Shown here one piece after another: positions 18,971 through 29,202 of a stretch of DNA of 34,454 nt (within the stretch, counting starts at the first letter, position 1; every line of letters starts with the position of its first letter). The position numbers and the translations under genes are program-made. Under the pieces are notes generated by a model. That model was not told the DNA's origin, did not search any database, and worked only from the letters and a program-made list of their open reading frames with translations. This DNA comes from Proteus columbae (GTDB lineage Bacteria; Pseudomonadota; Gammaproteobacteria; Enterobacterales; Enterobacteriaceae). Where the stretch lies: assembly GCF_002777965.1 (NCBI RefSeq), contig NZ_NGVR01000026.1, positions 1 through 34,454 on the forward strand. The letters run 5' to 3'.

Positions 18971-19042
18971 ATGACGAAACTGACAGCGATTCGCTGTTAT
19001 ACTATTCACGTTCATAGTTCGAGAGTTACCCCGAGTTATTAA
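18971..19042 (+). CDS. Possible rho leader peptide (weak)
   Basis: A 23-codon ATG frame ends 12 nt before the rho start. E. coli has a leader peptide, RhoL, in a comparable place, but I see no convincing sequence similarity and no Shine-Dalgarno sequence. If the TATAAT at 18951-18956 is a -10, the message would be almost leaderless for this frame; if the TATACT at 18998 is used, it is not transcribed from its start. Treat it as a candidate only. Confidence 0.2.
   Translation: MTKLTAIRCYTIHVHSSRVTPSY
18995..19003 (+). promoter_or_regulatory. Candidate rho promoter (extended -10)
   Basis: TGTTATACT places a TG motif before the -10 TATACT (18998-19003), just after the palindrome ACAGCGATTCGCTGT (18983-18997). 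No good -35 is present. An alternative -10, TATAAT, is at 18951-18956. Confidence 0.3.
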
Positions 19043-19054
19043 GAACCCACCATT

Positions 19055-20314
19055 ATGAATCTTACCGAATTAAAAAATACGCCGGTATCAGAATTGATAG
19101 CACTTGGCGAAAATATGGGGCTAGAGAATCTGGCTCGAATGAGAAAGCAAGACATTATTTTCTCTATCTTGAAGCAACACGCGAAAAGTGGGGAAGATAT
19201 TTTCGGTGACGGTGTGCTGGAAATATTGCAGGATGGCTTCGGCTTCCTACGTTCCGCAGACAGTTCCTACCTTGCTGGTCCCGATGATATCTACGTTTCT
19301 CCAAGTCAAATTCGCCGTTTTAACCTTCGCACTGGTGACACCATCGCAGGGAAAATTCGTCCTCCTAAAGAAGGTGAACGTTATTTTGCCCTTCTAAAAG
19401 TTAATGAAGTTAACTTTGATAAACCAGAAAATGCCCGCAGTAAAATCCTCTTTGAAAACTTAACACCTTTACATGCTAATAATCGTTTACGCATGGAACG
19501 TGGTAATGGTTCAACAGAAGACTTAACCGCGCGTGTTCTTGACTTAGCGGCACCAATTGGCCGCGGTCAACGTGGTCTTATCGTTGCTCCACCAAAAGCA
19601 GGTAAAACCATGTTGCTGCAAAACATCGCAGCAAATATTGCTCATAACTACCCAGATTGCGTATTAATGGTACTTCTGATTGATGAACGTCCAGAAGAAG
19701 TGACAGAAATGCAACGCTTAGTAAAAGGGGAAGTTATTGCTTCAACCTTTGACGAGCCAGCTTCTCGCCACGTACAAGTTGCAGAAATGGTGATTGAAAA
19801 AGCGAAGCGTTTAGTTGAGCATAAAAAAGACGTTATCATCCTGTTAGACTCCATCACTCGTTTAGCGCGCGCTTATAACACAGTTGTTCCTTCATCAGGT
19901 AAAGTGTTAACAGGTGGTGTGGATGCAAACGCATTACATCGTCCTAAACGCTTCTTCGGTGCGGCTCGTAATGTTGAAGAAGGTGGTAGCTTGACTATCA
20001 TTGCAACAGCATTAGTCGATACTGGTTCTAAGATGGACGAAGTTATCTACGAAGAATTTAAGGGTACAGGTAATATGGAATTACACCTGTCTCGTAAAAT
20101 TGCTGAAAAACGTGTTTTCCCTGCAATTGATTACAATCGTTCTGGTACACGTAAAGAAGAGTTACTGACGTCTCAAGATGAGCTACAAAAAATGTGGATC
20201 CTGCGTAAAATTATTCACCCAATGGGTGAAATTGACGCAATGGAATTCCTCATTAACAAGTTAGCAATGACTAAGACAAATGAAGAATTCTTCGACTTTA
20301 TGAAACGTTCATAG
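19055..20314 (+). CDS. rho: Transcription termination factor Rho
   Basis: This 419-aa hexameric RNA-dependent ATPase ends transcription at rut sites. The N-terminal RNA-binding part contains the RNP1-like motif DGFGFLR (60-66). The ATPase domain has Walker A APPKAGKT (178-185) with Lys181 and Lys184 as in E. coli, and Walker B VIILLD (about 261-266). The Q- and R-loops lie in the conserved C-terminal region. Length equals E. coli Rho. The bases before the ATG (CACCATT) contain no good Shine-Dalgarno sequence, so translation may start weakly, consistent with autoregulation. Confidence 0.98.
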   Translation: MNLTELKNTPVSELIALGENMGLENLARMRKQDIIFSILKQHAKSGEDIFGDGVLEILQDGFGFLRSADSSYLAGPDDIYVSPSQIRRFNLRTGDTIAGKIRPPKEGERYFALLKVNEVNFDKPENARSKILFENLTPLHANNRLRMERGNGSTEDLTARVLDLAAPIGRGQRGLIVAPPKAGKTMLLQNIAANIAHNYPDCVLMVLLIDERPEEVTEMQRLVKGEVIASTFDEPASRHVQVAEMVIEKAKRLVEHKKDVIILLDSITRLARAYNTVVPSSGKVLTGGVDANALHRPKRFFGAARNVEEGGSLTIIATALVDTGSKMDEVIYEEFKGTGNMELHLSRKIAEKRVFPAIDYNRSGTRKEELLTSQDELQKMWILRKIIHPMGEIDAMEFLINKLAMTKTNEEFFDFMKRS

Positions 20315-20320
20315 AGTGTA

Positions 20321-20433
20321 TTAACAAAGTGATTGAGCTGAGAATAGGATTAAAATATTAAAATAGTGTGCTCTGTTACAGAATAAGTAATATCACCTCA
20401 ATTTATATGCTGTTAAGCTCATTTACTTTGTAA
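20321..20433. repeat. Imperfect inverted repeat in the rho 3' UTR
   Basis: The left arm TTAACAAAGTGATTGAGCT (20321-20339) and right arm AGCTCATTTACTTTGTAA (20416-20433) are complementary except for two mismatches and one extra base. They enclose 76 bp that include a small palindrome, TCTGTTACAGA (20372-20382). The whole 113 bp lies between the rho stop and its terminator. It could be a small non-autonomous repeat or an RNA structure. Confidence 0.5.
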
Positions 20434-20449
20434 GAATGACGATATGATG

Positions 20450-20479
20450 AAAACGCCACAACTATTGTGGCGTTTTTTT
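20450..20479 (+). terminator. rho terminator
   Basis: Arms AACGCCACA (20452-20460) and TGTGGCGTT (20466-20474), extended by A-T pairs, are followed by seven T residues. It separates rho from the ECA locus. Confidence 0.92.
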
Positions 20480-20720
20480 GTTTTTTATGGATGTAATTTA
20501 ATTTTGGATTGCAATATTTTAATGAGATGTTGGTATATATATTGCATGTTTTGGTAATTGATAAAAATAGCGATGGCATCAATAAAAATAGTTAAGGAAA
20601 ACTTATAATTGATGAAGGGTGGTGGGTTTTGAATAAACTCGTCGTGGTGAAGCTGGAAAAATAATAAAAACACATGGAAGCGTAAAATAACCAGCTATAT
20701 TTATTATAGAGAAAAGTACT
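20480..20720. other. Intergenic region upstream of wecA
   Basis: These 241 bp of AT-rich DNA should hold the ECA promoter. I see a possible -35 TTGCAA at 20509-20514 and an AT-rich -10 region near 20534-20539, but the 19-bp spacing is poor. I looked for an ops/JUMPstart element (GGCGGTAG core), which recruits RfaH in other polysaccharide operons, and did not find one. Confidence 0.4.
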
Positions 20721-21809
20721 GTGGATATACTAAAAATGAGCACAAGCGTTTTTTATGTGTTCTTATTTTCTTTCGCATTTTTATTTTTGGCTCGTAAAAT
20801 TGCAAAGAAAATTGGACTCGTGGATAAACCGAATTATCGTAAAAAACATCATGGATTGATCCCCTTAGTTGGCGGAATATCAGTCTATTTTGGTATTGTT
20901 TTCGCATTTTATATTTCAGATATCTATATTCCTCACAAGGAATTGTATCTGGCATGTGCGGGACTTCTTGTTTTTATTGGCGCTTTAGATGATCGCTTCG
21001 ATATTAGTGTCAAAATTAGAGCAACAATCCAAGCTTTTGTTGGGATCGTAATGATGGTGGGTGCGGGATTAAAACTCGACACACTGGGTCATGCTTTTGG
21101 TCCTTGGGAAATGCATTTAGGGCCTTTCGGCTATATTGTTACACTTTTCGCCGTTTGGGCAGCAATCAATGCCTTTAATATGGTTGATGGTATTGATGGG
21201 TTATTAGGTGGCCTTTCTTGTGTCTCTTTTGGTGCGCTTGGTATTTTATTATATCAAAGTGGTAATTCAGCTCTCGCATTCTGGTGTTTCTCATTTATTG
21301 CGGCAATTTTACCTTATATCCTTTTAAACTTAGGGTTCTGCGGTAAAAAATTCAAAGTCTTTATGGGAGATGCGGGAAGTACACTGATTGGATTTACCAT
21401 TATTTGGTTATTGGTTGCATCAACACAAACTCAGCCTCGCCCTGTTAAAGCGGTAACCGCATTATGGATAATTGCTATTCCTCTTATGGATATGGTGGCA
21501 ATTATGTACCGTCGTTTACGCAAAGGAATGAGCCCTTTCTCTCCAGACCGTCAACATATCCACCATTTGATCATGCGTGCAGGTTTTACCTCTCGCCAAG
21601 CTTTCATTCTGATTACATTGTCAGCCGCGTTATTAGCAGCGATTGGTATTATCGGTCAAAACCTATCATTTGTACCTGAATGGTTTATGTTGGCATTATT
21701 CTTGCTTGCATTTGTTATGTATGGTTATTGTATTAAACGCGCGTGGCGAGTCGCTCGTTTTATTAAACGACATAAGCGTCGCTTACGTAGAGCAACACAA
21801 CAGCATTAA
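20721..21809 (+). CDS. wecA: UDP-GlcNAc:undecaprenyl-phosphate GlcNAc-1-P transferase
   Basis: This 362-aa polytopic inner-membrane enzyme (about 11 membrane segments) starts ECA synthesis, and often O-antigen too. It transfers GlcNAc-1-phosphate to undecaprenyl phosphate on the cytoplasmic face. Key acidic residues are Asp90-Asp91 in ALDDRFD, and Asp156 and Asp159 in NMVDGIDG; the cytoplasmic HIHH motif is at 279-282. These positions equal those in E. coli, which supports the GTG start at 20721 rather than the ATG at 20736. The C-terminal tail is basic (KRHKRRLRR). It is the first gene of the twelve-gene ECA locus. Confidence 0.96.
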   Translation: MDILKMSTSVFYVFLFSFAFLFLARKIAKKIGLVDKPNYRKKHHGLIPLVGGISVYFGIVFAFYISDIYIPHKELYLACAGLLVFIGALDDRFDISVKIRATIQAFVGIVMMVGAGLKLDTLGHAFGPWEMHLGPFGYIVTLFAVWAAINAFNMVDGIDGLLGGLSCVSFGALGILLYQSGNSALAFWCFSFIAAILPYILLNLGFCGKKFKVFMGDAGSTLIGFTIIWLLVASTQTQPRPVKAVTALWIIAIPLMDMVAIMYRRLRKGMSPFSPDRQHIHHLIMRAGFTSRQAFILITLSAALLAAIGIIGQNLSFVPEWFMLALFLLAFVMYGYCIKRAWRVARFIKRHKRRLRRATQQH

Positions 21810-21830
21810 TATAAGCAGAGGTTTTTTAAC

Positions 21831-22901
21831 GTGATGAACTCGGAAAATAACGCCTCCCGACAGGGTGATCAGCCAGATAATGAACTCGATATTCGAGGTC
21901 TTTTTTGTGCACTTTGGTCAGGAAAAAGTTGGATTATAGGGTTCGCTCTGCTTTTTGCAGTGATTGCACTCGGTGCATCTTATTTGATGCAACCTAAATG
22001 GAGTGCAATCGCAATGACAGAGAAACCAACGATTAATAACTTAGGCAGTTATTATTCGCAATCTCAGTTTTTGCGCAATCTTGATACGCAGATTAATCCA
22101 GCAGCACAAACCTCAGCTTTAACTATTTCAGATGAAGCTTATCAAGAGTTTATTACTCAAATCGCAGCGTTTGATACTCGTCGTGAATTTTGGTTGCAAA
22201 CGGATTATTTCAAACAGCGCAAAGAGAGTGATGAACAGGCTAATGCTGCGTTATTGGATGAGTTAATTAACAATATTCAATTTACGCCTGCCGATGAGAA
22301 AAAATTAGTTAATGATCAGCTGAAACTTATTGCGGAAACATCAAAAGAGGCGAGCCAATTATTAAATGAGTATATTGCTTTTGCTAATAAGAGAGCATCT
22401 ACCCATCTTAATGATGAAGTGATAACAGCTTGGGCAACTAGAACTCAATCAATGAAAGCGCTAGTTAAACGTCAAGAAATGGCGGCTCAATCTGCGTATC
22501 AACGTCAAATTAACTTATTAGAGCAATCAATTAAAGTGGCTGAGAAACAAGGTATTTCTCAAAAACAAACCTCGATTGCGATTGATGAGTTACCGGACTC
22601 TAAACTGTTTCTGTTAGGCGTTCCTCTGTTGCAATCACAGCTAGAAACTTTAGTTGCAACAGGTGCCGATTTTGATAGTGATTACGATCAAAATACGGCA
22701 ATGTTAGCGACCCTTACTGTGGGCGCCAAATTACAAGATAACTTCCAAACTTACCGTTTTCTACGTACCCCTGAAGATCCTGTGAAACGTGATAGTCCTC
22801 GTCGTGCCTTTATGATGGTACTTTGGGGCGCTATTGGTATTTTAGCGGGCGCAGGTGTTGCATTAGTAAGACGCAGTTCATTAAAAAATAATAATAATTA
22901 A
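21831..22901 (+). CDS. wzzE: WzzE, ECA polysaccharide chain-length regulator
   Basis: This 356-aa polysaccharide co-polymerase is anchored in the inner membrane. It has a membrane segment near residues 33-52, a large periplasmic helical domain, and a second membrane segment near 327-346. It sets the chain length made by WzyE. The start NELDIRGLF, the central REFWLQTDY(F/Y)KQR, and the C-terminal [16 protein letters not shown] match E. coli WzzE. The GTG at 21831 lies 9 nt after AGAGG; the ATG right after it (21834) is equally possible. It is 21 nt downstream of wecA. Confidence 0.95.
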   Translation: MMNSENNASRQGDQPDNELDIRGLFCALWSGKSWIIGFALLFAVIALGASYLMQPKWSAIAMTEKPTINNLGSYYSQSQFLRNLDTQINPAAQTSALTISDEAYQEFITQIAAFDTRREFWLQTDYFKQRKESDEQANAALLDELINNIQFTPADEKKLVNDQLKLIAETSKEASQLLNEYIAFANKRASTHLNDEVITAWATRTQSMKALVKRQEMAAQSAYQRQINLLEQSIKVAEKQGISQKQTSIAIDELPDSKLFLLGVPLLQSQLETLVATGADFDSDYDQNTAMLATLTVGAKLQDNFQTYRFLRTPEDPVKRDSPRRAFMMVLWGAIGILAGAGVALVRRSSLKNNNN

Positions 22902-22929
22902 ATTTTGTCACTAATGACAATAACGAGAT

Positions 22930-22951
22930 ATCAGGTGTTTCGGCACCTGAT
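22930..22951 (+). other. Intercistronic hairpin between wzzE and wecB
   Basis: Perfect 8-bp arms ATCAGGTG (22930-22937) and CACCTGAT (22944-22951) enclose TTTCGG, without a T run. A smaller palindrome, TTGTCA-CTAA-TGACAA, lies at 22905-22920. This 119-bp gap is the largest in the ECA locus. The structures may affect mRNA processing or relative expression of wecB onward. Confidence 0.55.
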
Positions 22952-23020
22952 GTATTGAGAATAAGGGCATATTGCTTTCCCAAAAATAAGCGATATAACA
23001 ATGAAGAAAAGAGAGCCACT

Positions 23021-24151
23021 GTGAAAGTGTTGACTGTTTTTGGCACACGCCCTGAAGCGATAAAAATGGCACCGTTAGTGCACGCTTTAGCAAATGATGA
23101 TTCGTTTGAAGCGAAGGTATGTGTTACGGCCCAACATCGAGAAATGCTTGATCAGGTATTAAATCTTTTTGAGATCAAACCAGATTACGATCTCAATATT
23201 ATGAAACCAGGACAAGATTTAACGGATATTACCTGTCGTATTTTAGAAGGGTTAAAACCGGTATTAGCGTCATTTCAACCTGATGTTGTTTTGGTACATG
23301 GTGATACAACAACGACCATGGCAGCAAGTTTAGCCGCATTTTATCAACGAATTCCTGTTGGTCATGTGGAAGCAGGGCTACGTACTGGCAATCTTTACTC
23401 CCCTTGGCCTGAAGAGGCAAACCGTACTATTGCAGGGCACCTTGCAATGTATCATTTCGCGCCAACAGAAACTGCAAAATTAAATTTGGTACGAGAAGCG
23501 GTTGCGGATAAAAATATTTTTGTCACGGGAAATACGGTAATTGATGCGTTGTTTTGGGTAAGTGACAGAGTGATGGGCAATCAAACACTCTTAAATGAGC
23601 TTGCTGTAAACTATCCATTTATTCAGCCGGATAAGAAAATGATCTTGGTAACAGGACATCGCCGAGAAAGCTTTGGTGGCGGTTTTGAACGTATCTGCCA
23701 AGCTTTAGCTGAAATTGCATTAGCACACCCAGATGTAGAAGTTGTCTATCCTGTTCACTTAAACCCTAATGTGAGTGAACCTGTTCAACGGATCCTTCAT
23801 GGTATTGATAATATTAAGCTAATACAGCCACAAGATTATCTCCCATTTGTGTATTTAATGAACCATGCTTACCTTATTTTGACCGACTCTGGTGGCATTC
23901 AAGAAGAAGCGCCTTCATTAGGTAAGCCGGTTCTTGTAATGCGAGACACAACAGAACGCCCAGAAGCTGTTGAAGCGGGCTCTGTTCGTTTAGTTGGAAC
24001 AGATACTAAACGTATTGTTAGCGAAGTAACCTCTTTATTGACAGACGAAAACGCGTATCACCAAATGAGTAAGGCGACAAACCCTTATGGTGATGGTCAT
24101 GCCTGCCAACGTATTCTTGAAGCATTGAAAAAAAATCAGGTGACATTATGA
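23021..24151 (+). CDS. wecB: UDP-GlcNAc 2-epimerase (non-hydrolysing)
   Basis: This 376-aa cytoplasmic enzyme converts UDP-GlcNAc to UDP-ManNAc, the first step to the ManNAcA donor. It has a GT-B-like fold. Catalytic and binding residues known in the E. coli enzyme are present at the same numbers: Asp95 in VHGDTTTT, Glu117 in [10 protein letters not shown], Glu131 in SPWPEE, and His213 in [11 protein letters not shown] use the GTG at 23021 ([15 protein letters not shown]), preceded by GAGAG; an in-frame upstream reading from 22955 has no family support. It overlaps wecC by 4 nt. Confidence 0.97.
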   Translation: MKVLTVFGTRPEAIKMAPLVHALANDDSFEAKVCVTAQHREMLDQVLNLFEIKPDYDLNIMKPGQDLTDITCRILEGLKPVLASFQPDVVLVHGDTTTTMAASLAAFYQRIPVGHVEAGLRTGNLYSPWPEEANRTIAGHLAMYHFAPTETAKLNLVREAVADKNIFVTGNTVIDALFWVSDRVMGNQTLLNELAVNYPFIQPDKKMILVTGHRRESFGGGFERICQALAEIALAHPDVEVVYPVHLNPNVSEPVQRILHGIDNIKLIQPQDYLPFVYLMNHAYLILTDSGGIQEEAPSLGKPVLVMRDTTERPEAVEAGSVRLVGTDTKRIVSEVTSLLTDENAYHQMSKATNPYGDGHACQRILEALKKNQVTL

Positions 24152-25410
24152 GTTTTGAAACTATTTCTGTTATCGGCCTCGGCTACATTGGTTTACCTAC
24201 AGCGGCAGCTTTTGCCTCTCGTAAAAAAAGCGTCATCGGTGTTGATGTTAATCAGCATGCAGTTGATACGATTAATAAAGGTCAAATTCACATTGTTGAG
24301 CCTGATCTTGATAAAGTCGTTAAACAAGCGGTTGAAGAAGGTCATTTAAAAGCTTATACCACGCCACAGCCAGCAGATGCTTACCTTATTGCTGTACCTA
24401 CACCATTTAAAGGTGAACATGAACCTGATTTGGCTTATGTTGAAGCAGCTGCACGCTCTATCGCACCTGTACTGAAGAAAGGTGATCTTATTATTTTAGA
24501 ATCAACCTCACCAGTTGGCTCTACCGAAAAAATGGCAGAATGGTTAGCAGAAGCTCGCCCAGACTTAACATTCCCTCATCAACAAGGTGAAGATGCTGAT
24601 ATCGATATTGCTTACTGCCCTGAGCGTGTATTACCGGGTCAAGTGATGATTGAACTTATCCGCAATGACCGTGTTGTGGGTGGCATGAACCGTAAATCGT
24701 CAGAGCGTGCAAGCGAGTTATACAAGATTTTCCTTGAAGGTGAATGTGTTATCACTAATGCACGTACCGCAGAAATGTGTAAGCTGACTGAAAATAGCTT
24801 CCGTGATGTTAATATTGCGTTTGCTAACGAGTTATCACTAATCTGCGCTGACCAAGATATTAATGTGTGGGAGCTAATTAGCTTGGCGAACCGCCATCCT
24901 CGCGTCAATATTTTACAACCAGGTCCAGGTGTTGGTGGACACTGTATCGCTGTTGATCCTTGGTTTATCGTGTCACAAAATCCAAAACAATCCCGTTTAA
25001 TTCACACTGCGCGTTTAGTCAATGATGGCAAACCTGTGTGGGTTATCGATCAAGTTAAAGCCGCCGTTGCAGATTGCCTTACTGAAACAGGTAAACGTGC
25101 AAACGAGATTAAGATTGCCTGCTTTGGTTTAGCCTTTAAACCTAATATCGATGACTTACGTGAAAGCCCAGCGATGAATATCACTAAACAAGTAGCGGAT
25201 TGGCATAGTGGTACGACATTAGCAGTTGAGCCGAATATTCATGAGCTACCAACAAAACTGAAAGGGATCACAGAGTTAGTATCAACAGAACAAGCATTGA
25301 AAGACGCTGATATTGTCTTAATGTTAGTTGATCACCAACAATTTAAAGCGATCCCTGGCAGTAAAGTCACTCAAAAATGGATTGTAGATACTAAAGGAGT
25401 ATGGCGTTGA
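24148..25410 (+). CDS. wecC: UDP-ManNAc dehydrogenase
   Basis: This 420-aa NAD-dependent enzyme oxidises UDP-ManNAc twice to UDP-ManNAcA, the donor for WecG. It has an N-terminal Rossmann motif GLGYIGLP (10-17), the central conserved [16 protein letters not shown] helix, and the catalytic Cys266 in [11 protein letters not shown]. The C-terminal UDP-binding domain contains [15 protein letters not shown]. Length equals E. coli WecC. The start overlaps the wecB stop (ATGA). Confidence 0.97.
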   Translation: MSFETISVIGLGYIGLPTAAAFASRKKSVIGVDVNQHAVDTINKGQIHIVEPDLDKVVKQAVEEGHLKAYTTPQPADAYLIAVPTPFKGEHEPDLAYVEAAARSIAPVLKKGDLIILESTSPVGSTEKMAEWLAEARPDLTFPHQQGEDADIDIAYCPERVLPGQVMIELIRNDRVVGGMNRKSSERASELYKIFLEGECVITNARTAEMCKLTENSFRDVNIAFANELSLICADQDINVWELISLANRHPRVNILQPGPGVGGHCIAVDPWFIVSQNPKQSRLIHTARLVNDGKPVWVIDQVKAAVADCLTETGKRANEIKIACFGLAFKPNIDDLRESPAMNITKQVADWHSGTTLAVEPNIHELPTKLKGITELVSTEQALKDADIVLMLVDHQQFKAIPGSKVTQKWIVDTKGVWR

Positions 25411-26474
25411 AACGCATTCTAGTTACAGGAGGAGCCGGTTTTATCGGCTCTGCTGTTGTTCGACATATTATTGAAAACACCAATGACAGCGTTGTTGTGG
25501 TGGATAAACTGACTTATGCTGGTAATTTAGAGTCATTAGCCACTGTGGCAAATAGTGAACGCTATGCCTTTGAGCAAGTCGATATCTGTGATAGAGCTGA
25601 GCTTGATCGCTTATTTGCTCAATATCAGCCAGATGTTGTTATGCACTTAGCCGCTGAAAGCCATGTTGACCGCTCTATCGATGGTCCTGCTGCCTTTATT
25701 GAAACCAATATTGTTGGTACTTACACCTTATTGGAAGCAGCTCGCCACTTTTGGCAAGTTTTACCACAAGAGAAAAAAACGGCATTTCGTTTCCACCATA
25801 TCTCAACCGATGAAGTGTATGGCGATTTAGAAGGCACAGACGACTTCTTCACTGAAACAACTCCTTATGCGCCAAGTAGCCCATATTCTGCTTCTAAAGC
25901 CTCAAGTGACCATTTAGTGAGAGCATGGTTACGAACTTATGGCTTACCAACCGTAATTACCAACTGTTCGAATAACTATGGTCCTTACCATTTTCCTGAA
26001 AAATTAATCCCATTAATTATTTTAAATGCGATTTCAGGAAAGCCATTACCTGTTTATGGTAAAGGGGAACAGATCCGTGATTGGCTCTATGTGGAAGATC
26101 ATGCTCGTGCGCTTTATTTAGTCGCAACAACGGCAACACCGGGTAAAACCTACAATATTGGCGGCCATAATGAGCGTCGTAATATTGATGTTGTTAAAAC
26201 AATTTGTGCGCTATTAGAAGAGTTATATCCAGCAAAACCGGAAGGTGTTGCTCAATATGTCGATCTCATTACTTATGTGAAAGACAGACCTGGTCATGAC
26301 CTACGCTATGCGATTGATGCGGCAAAAATTGAAGCTGAATTGGGCTGGAAACCAGAAGAGACATTTGAATCGGGCATTCGTAAAACTGTTTTGTGGTATT
26401 TAAATAACGAAACTTGGTGGAAACGTGTGTTAGATGGCTCTTATGCAGGTGAACGTCTAGGGCTTGGGAACTGA
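25407..26474 (+). CDS. rffG: dTDP-glucose 4,6-dehydratase (ECA)
   Basis: This 355-aa short-chain dehydrogenase/reductase makes dTDP-4-keto-6-deoxyglucose, a precursor of dTDP-Fuc4NAc. Seen are the NAD motif GGAGFIG (8-14), [11 protein letters not shown], and the catalytic YxxxK in YSASK (Tyr160, Lys164). The start is the TTG at 25407. GGAG at 25396-25399 is 7 nt from it but only 1 nt from the ATG at 25401, and the TTG start gives the E. coli length and N-terminus (MKRILVTGG). The TTG overlaps the wecC stop as TTGA, so coupling is likely. Confidence 0.94.
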   Translation: MKRILVTGGAGFIGSAVVRHIIENTNDSVVVVDKLTYAGNLESLATVANSERYAFEQVDICDRAELDRLFAQYQPDVVMHLAAESHVDRSIDGPAAFIETNIVGTYTLLEAARHFWQVLPQEKKTAFRFHHISTDEVYGDLEGTDDFFTETTPYAPSSPYSASKASSDHLVRAWLRTYGLPTVITNCSNNYGPYHFPEKLIPLIILNAISGKPLPVYGKGEQIRDWLYVEDHARALYLVATTATPGKTYNIGGHNERRNIDVVKTICALLEELYPAKPEGVAQYVDLITYVKDRPGHDLRYAIDAAKIEAELGWKPEETFESGIRKTVLWYLNNETWWKRVLDGSYAGERLGLGN

Positions 26475-26495
26475 TTAAGTAAAGAAGGATAAATG

Positions 26496-27377
26496 ATGAA
26501 AGGTATTATTTTAGCGGGTGGCTCTGGTACACGACTGCATCCGATAACCAAAGGGGTATCGAAGCAGTTATTGCCTATCTATGATAAGCCCATGATCTAT
26601 TATCCGCTTTCAGTTCTGATGCTTGCTGGTATTCAAGATATTTTGATCATCACAACACCAGATGATATGACTTCATTTCAGCGCTTATTGGGTGATGGTT
26701 CTGCATTTGGTGTTCGTCTTCAATATAAAATTCAGCCATCTCCTGATGGCTTAGCTCAAGCCTTTATTTTGGGTGAGGAATTTATTGGTGATGATCATTG
26801 CTGTTTAGTTTTAGGCGATAATATCTATTTTGGTCAAGGGTTTAGTCCAAAACTGAAACAAGTTACACAGCGTGAGCGTGGTGCAACAGTCTTTGGTTAT
26901 CAAGTGATGGATCCTGAGCGATTTGGTGTTGTTGAGTTTGACGATGATTTTAAAGTGTTATCGATAGAAGAGAAACCTGAACACCCTAAATCTAATTGGG
27001 CTGTGACGGGGCTTTATTTCTACGATAACCGAGTGGTTGATTTTGCCAAACGAGTCAAACCGTCGATTCGTGGTGAATTAGAAATTACGTCGATTAATCA
27101 GATGTATCTTGAATGTGGTGAGCTTAACGTTGAATTACTGGGACGTGGTTTTGCATGGTTAGATACCGGAACTCACGATAGTTTAATTGAAGCCAGCACC
27201 TTTGTTCAAACTGTTGAAAAACGCCAAGGATTTAAAGTGGCGTGTCTTGAAGAGATTGCTTGGCGCAATGGTTGGCTCAGTGATGACCAAGTAAGAGAAA
27301 GCGCAAAATCACTGTCTAAAACGGGTTATGGCCGTTATCTCTTGGATTTATTACATGTCCGTCCTCGCCAATATTAA
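26496..27377 (+). CDS. rffH: Glucose-1-phosphate thymidylyltransferase (ECA)
   Basis: This 293-aa nucleotidyltransferase joins dTTP and glucose-1-phosphate to give dTDP-glucose, the substrate of RffG. The N-terminal signature GGSGTRLHP (8-16), [17 protein letters not shown], and the metal-binding LVLGDNI(Y/F)FG are present. Of two tandem ATG codons, 26496 is better spaced from AAGGA (26485-26489) and gives the E. coli length. The last 23 nt overlap the start of wecD. Confidence 0.96.
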   Translation: MKGIILAGGSGTRLHPITKGVSKQLLPIYDKPMIYYPLSVLMLAGIQDILIITTPDDMTSFQRLLGDGSAFGVRLQYKIQPSPDGLAQAFILGEEFIGDDHCCLVLGDNIYFGQGFSPKLKQVTQRERGATVFGYQVMDPERFGVVEFDDDFKVLSIEEKPEHPKSNWAVTGLYFYDNRVVDFAKRVKPSIRGELEITSINQMYLECGELNVELLGRGFAWLDTGTHDSLIEASTFVQTVEKRQGFKVACLEEIAWRNGWLSDDQVRESAKSLSKTGYGRYLLDLLHVRPRQY

Positions 27378-28068
27378 TTATCTTGAGTGGGAAAGCGAGT
27401 TTTTCTCCCTCAAAACAGGGCGCCTTGAGTTTGATACACAAGCGCCCGCGTTAACAGACGAACAGCTTGATGCTTTTGCTGTGGTTCAAGCTAAAGTCGC
27501 ATCTCATGAGCTTTCTCTCATCGATAAACTCAGTCAATTAGGTTTTCAATTTGCGGAAGGTGAAATTGATTTTAAACTTTCAATTGGCACAGAAAATGCT
27601 TGTAAGAAAGCGACGGAATACGGTTTTAGAAAAGCCAATGAAGATGATATCGATTTATTGATGGCAACTGCCTCAGAAGCTTTTGTACAAAGTCGTTTTA
27701 GAACACCTTGGTACAAAGAAGGTGATAGTAGTCGTTTTTATGCATTATGGGCTAAAAAAGCGGTGTTAGGTACGTTCGATGATATCTGCTTACTGACTTA
27801 TGATGCTGAAAATAATGTAAGTGGTTTTGTCACTTTACGCCATCTATCTGAAAGTGAAGCAAGAGTGGGATTACTTGCAGTAATGCCCAACAGAATAGGA
27901 CAAGGCATTGGTAAACAACTGATGTCGGCCGCGAAGTTTTGGTGTCAACAACAAGGTATTTCAACCTTATATGTTGCAACACAGATCAGCAATATTGCAG
28001 CTTCGCGTTTATACACACACAGTGGGGGCTTAATAGAGAGCACCACTTATTGGTTATACAGGGGATAA
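27355..28068 (+). CDS. wecD: dTDP-fucosamine acetyltransferase
   Basis: This 237-aa enzyme acetylates dTDP-4-amino-4,6-dideoxygalactose with acetyl-CoA to dTDP-Fuc4NAc. The N-terminal part (about 1-95) is specific to WecD. The C-terminal GNAT domain has an acetyl-CoA loop GQGIGKQLM near residues 182-190 and ends in STTYWLYR like E. coli WecD (ESTAYWLYR). Similarity to E. coli is lower than for neighbouring genes, and there is a small insertion near 160-180. ATG 27355 is preferred over an in-frame start at 27328; it lies 23 nt inside rffH, and the ribosome binding site is weak. Confidence 0.92.
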   Translation: MSVLANINYLEWESEFFSLKTGRLEFDTQAPALTDEQLDAFAVVQAKVASHELSLIDKLSQLGFQFAEGEIDFKLSIGTENACKKATEYGFRKANEDDIDLLMATASEAFVQSRFRTPWYKEGDSSRFYALWAKKAVLGTFDDICLLTYDAENNVSGFVTLRHLSESEARVGLLAVMPNRIGQGIGKQLMSAAKFWCQQQGISTLYVATQISNIAASRLYTHSGGLIESTTYWLYRG

Positions 28069-28069
28069 T

Positions 28070-29200
28070 ATGATTCCGTTTAATAAACCACCAGTTGTCG
28101 GCACAGAATTAGAATATATGAAACAAGCTATGGAAAGTGGCAAGCTCTGTGGTGATGGCCATTTCACAAAGAAATGTGAAAAGTGGTTAGAAGAACAATT
28201 TCATTGTCATAAAACGCTGTTAACGCCTTCTTGTACAGCATCGCTTGAAATGGCTGCCATCTTATTAGATATCAAGCCTGGCGATGAAGTTATCATGCCA
28301 AGTTTTACCTTTGTTTCGACCTCTAATGCGTTTGTATTACGTGGTGCAACGATTGTCTTCGTTGATATTCGTCCAGATACTATGAATATTGATGAAACAA
28401 AAATCGAAGCGGCTATTACAGATAAAACTCGCGCTATTGTTCCCGTTCATTACGCAGGTGTTGCCTGTGAAATGGATACGATTATGGCGATTGCGAAAAA
28501 ACATAATCTATTTGTTATCGAAGATGCTGCACAAGGCGTTATGTCAACTTACAAGGGCAAGGCTCTTGGCACAATTGGTCATATTGGTTGCTATAGCTTC
28601 CATGAAACAAAAAACTACTCATCAGGTGGTGAGGGTGGTGCAACGTTAATTAACGATCCTGATTTAATCAATCGCGCAGAAGTTATCCGTGAAAAGGGAA
28701 CTAACCGCAGCCAATTTTTCCGTGGTCAGGTAGATAAATATACTTGGCGTGATATTGGTTCCAGCTACTTAATGTCGGATTTACAAGCCGCTTACCTGTG
28801 GGCTCAACTTGAAGAAGCTGAAAAAATTAATGAGCGTCGTTTAGCATTTTGGCAGATTTACTATGATGCATTGACTCCATTAGCGGAAAAAGGCTTATTG
28901 GCGCTTCCAGTCGTTCCTGAAGGGTTAGAGCACAATGCACATATGTTCTATATCAAACTGAAAGATATCGAGCAACGTACCGCGTTTAATGACTACATGA
29001 AAGAGCATGGTGTCTTAACGGTATTCCACTATGTGTCATTGCATACCAGTCCTGCGGGTATGAAGTTTGGTCGCTTTGACGGTGAAGATATTTTCACAAC
29101 GCAAGAAAGTGAGCGTTTAGTGCGTTTGCCTATGTTCTACAACATGACAGAAGAAGAGCAACAGACTGTTATTGGTCATATTCGCGACTTTTTTGCTTAA
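28070..29200 (+). CDS. wecE: dTDP-4-keto-6-deoxyglucose aminotransferase
   Basis: This 376-aa PLP enzyme of the DegT/DnrJ/EryC1 sugar aminotransferase family uses glutamate to make dTDP-Fuc4N. The PLP lysine is Lys181 in FHETKNYSSGGEGG. EDAAQ (151-155) and TPSCTASLEMAA are also typical. Length equals E. coli WecE. AGGGG at 28060-28064 precedes the ATG, which lies 1 nt after the wecD stop. Confidence 0.97.
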   Translation: MIPFNKPPVVGTELEYMKQAMESGKLCGDGHFTKKCEKWLEEQFHCHKTLLTPSCTASLEMAAILLDIKPGDEVIMPSFTFVSTSNAFVLRGATIVFVDIRPDTMNIDETKIEAAITDKTRAIVPVHYAGVACEMDTIMAIAKKHNLFVIEDAAQGVMSTYKGKALGTIGHIGCYSFHETKNYSSGGEGGATLINDPDLINRAEVIREKGTNRSQFFRGQVDKYTWRDIGSSYLMSDLQAAYLWAQLEEAEKINERRLAFWQIYYDALTPLAEKGLLALPVVPEGLEHNAHMFYIKLKDIEQRTAFNDYMKEHGVLTVFHYVSLHTSPAGMKFGRFDGEDIFTTQESERLVRLPMFYNMTEEEQQTVIGHIRDFFA

Positions 29201-29202
29201 TT

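Larger units (their letters stand above)
18488..19054 (+). other. Long trxA-rho intergenic region / rho leader
   Basis: These 567 bp hold no clear gene. Visible structures are a hairpin at 18516-18563 (arms GGACGTTTAG and CTAGACGTCC, one G-T pair), a 13-bp direct repeat TATGATATTTAAT at 18700-18712 and 18717-18729, and an inverted repeat CTAACAT/ATGTTAG at 18911-18945. There is also a small palindrome at 18983-18997. In E. coli rho is autoregulated by Rho-dependent attenuation in its leader, and a similar role is plausible here. Two tiny reading frames (18812-18880 and 18971-19042) were seen; neither resembles E. coli RhoL clearly. Confidence 0.6.
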
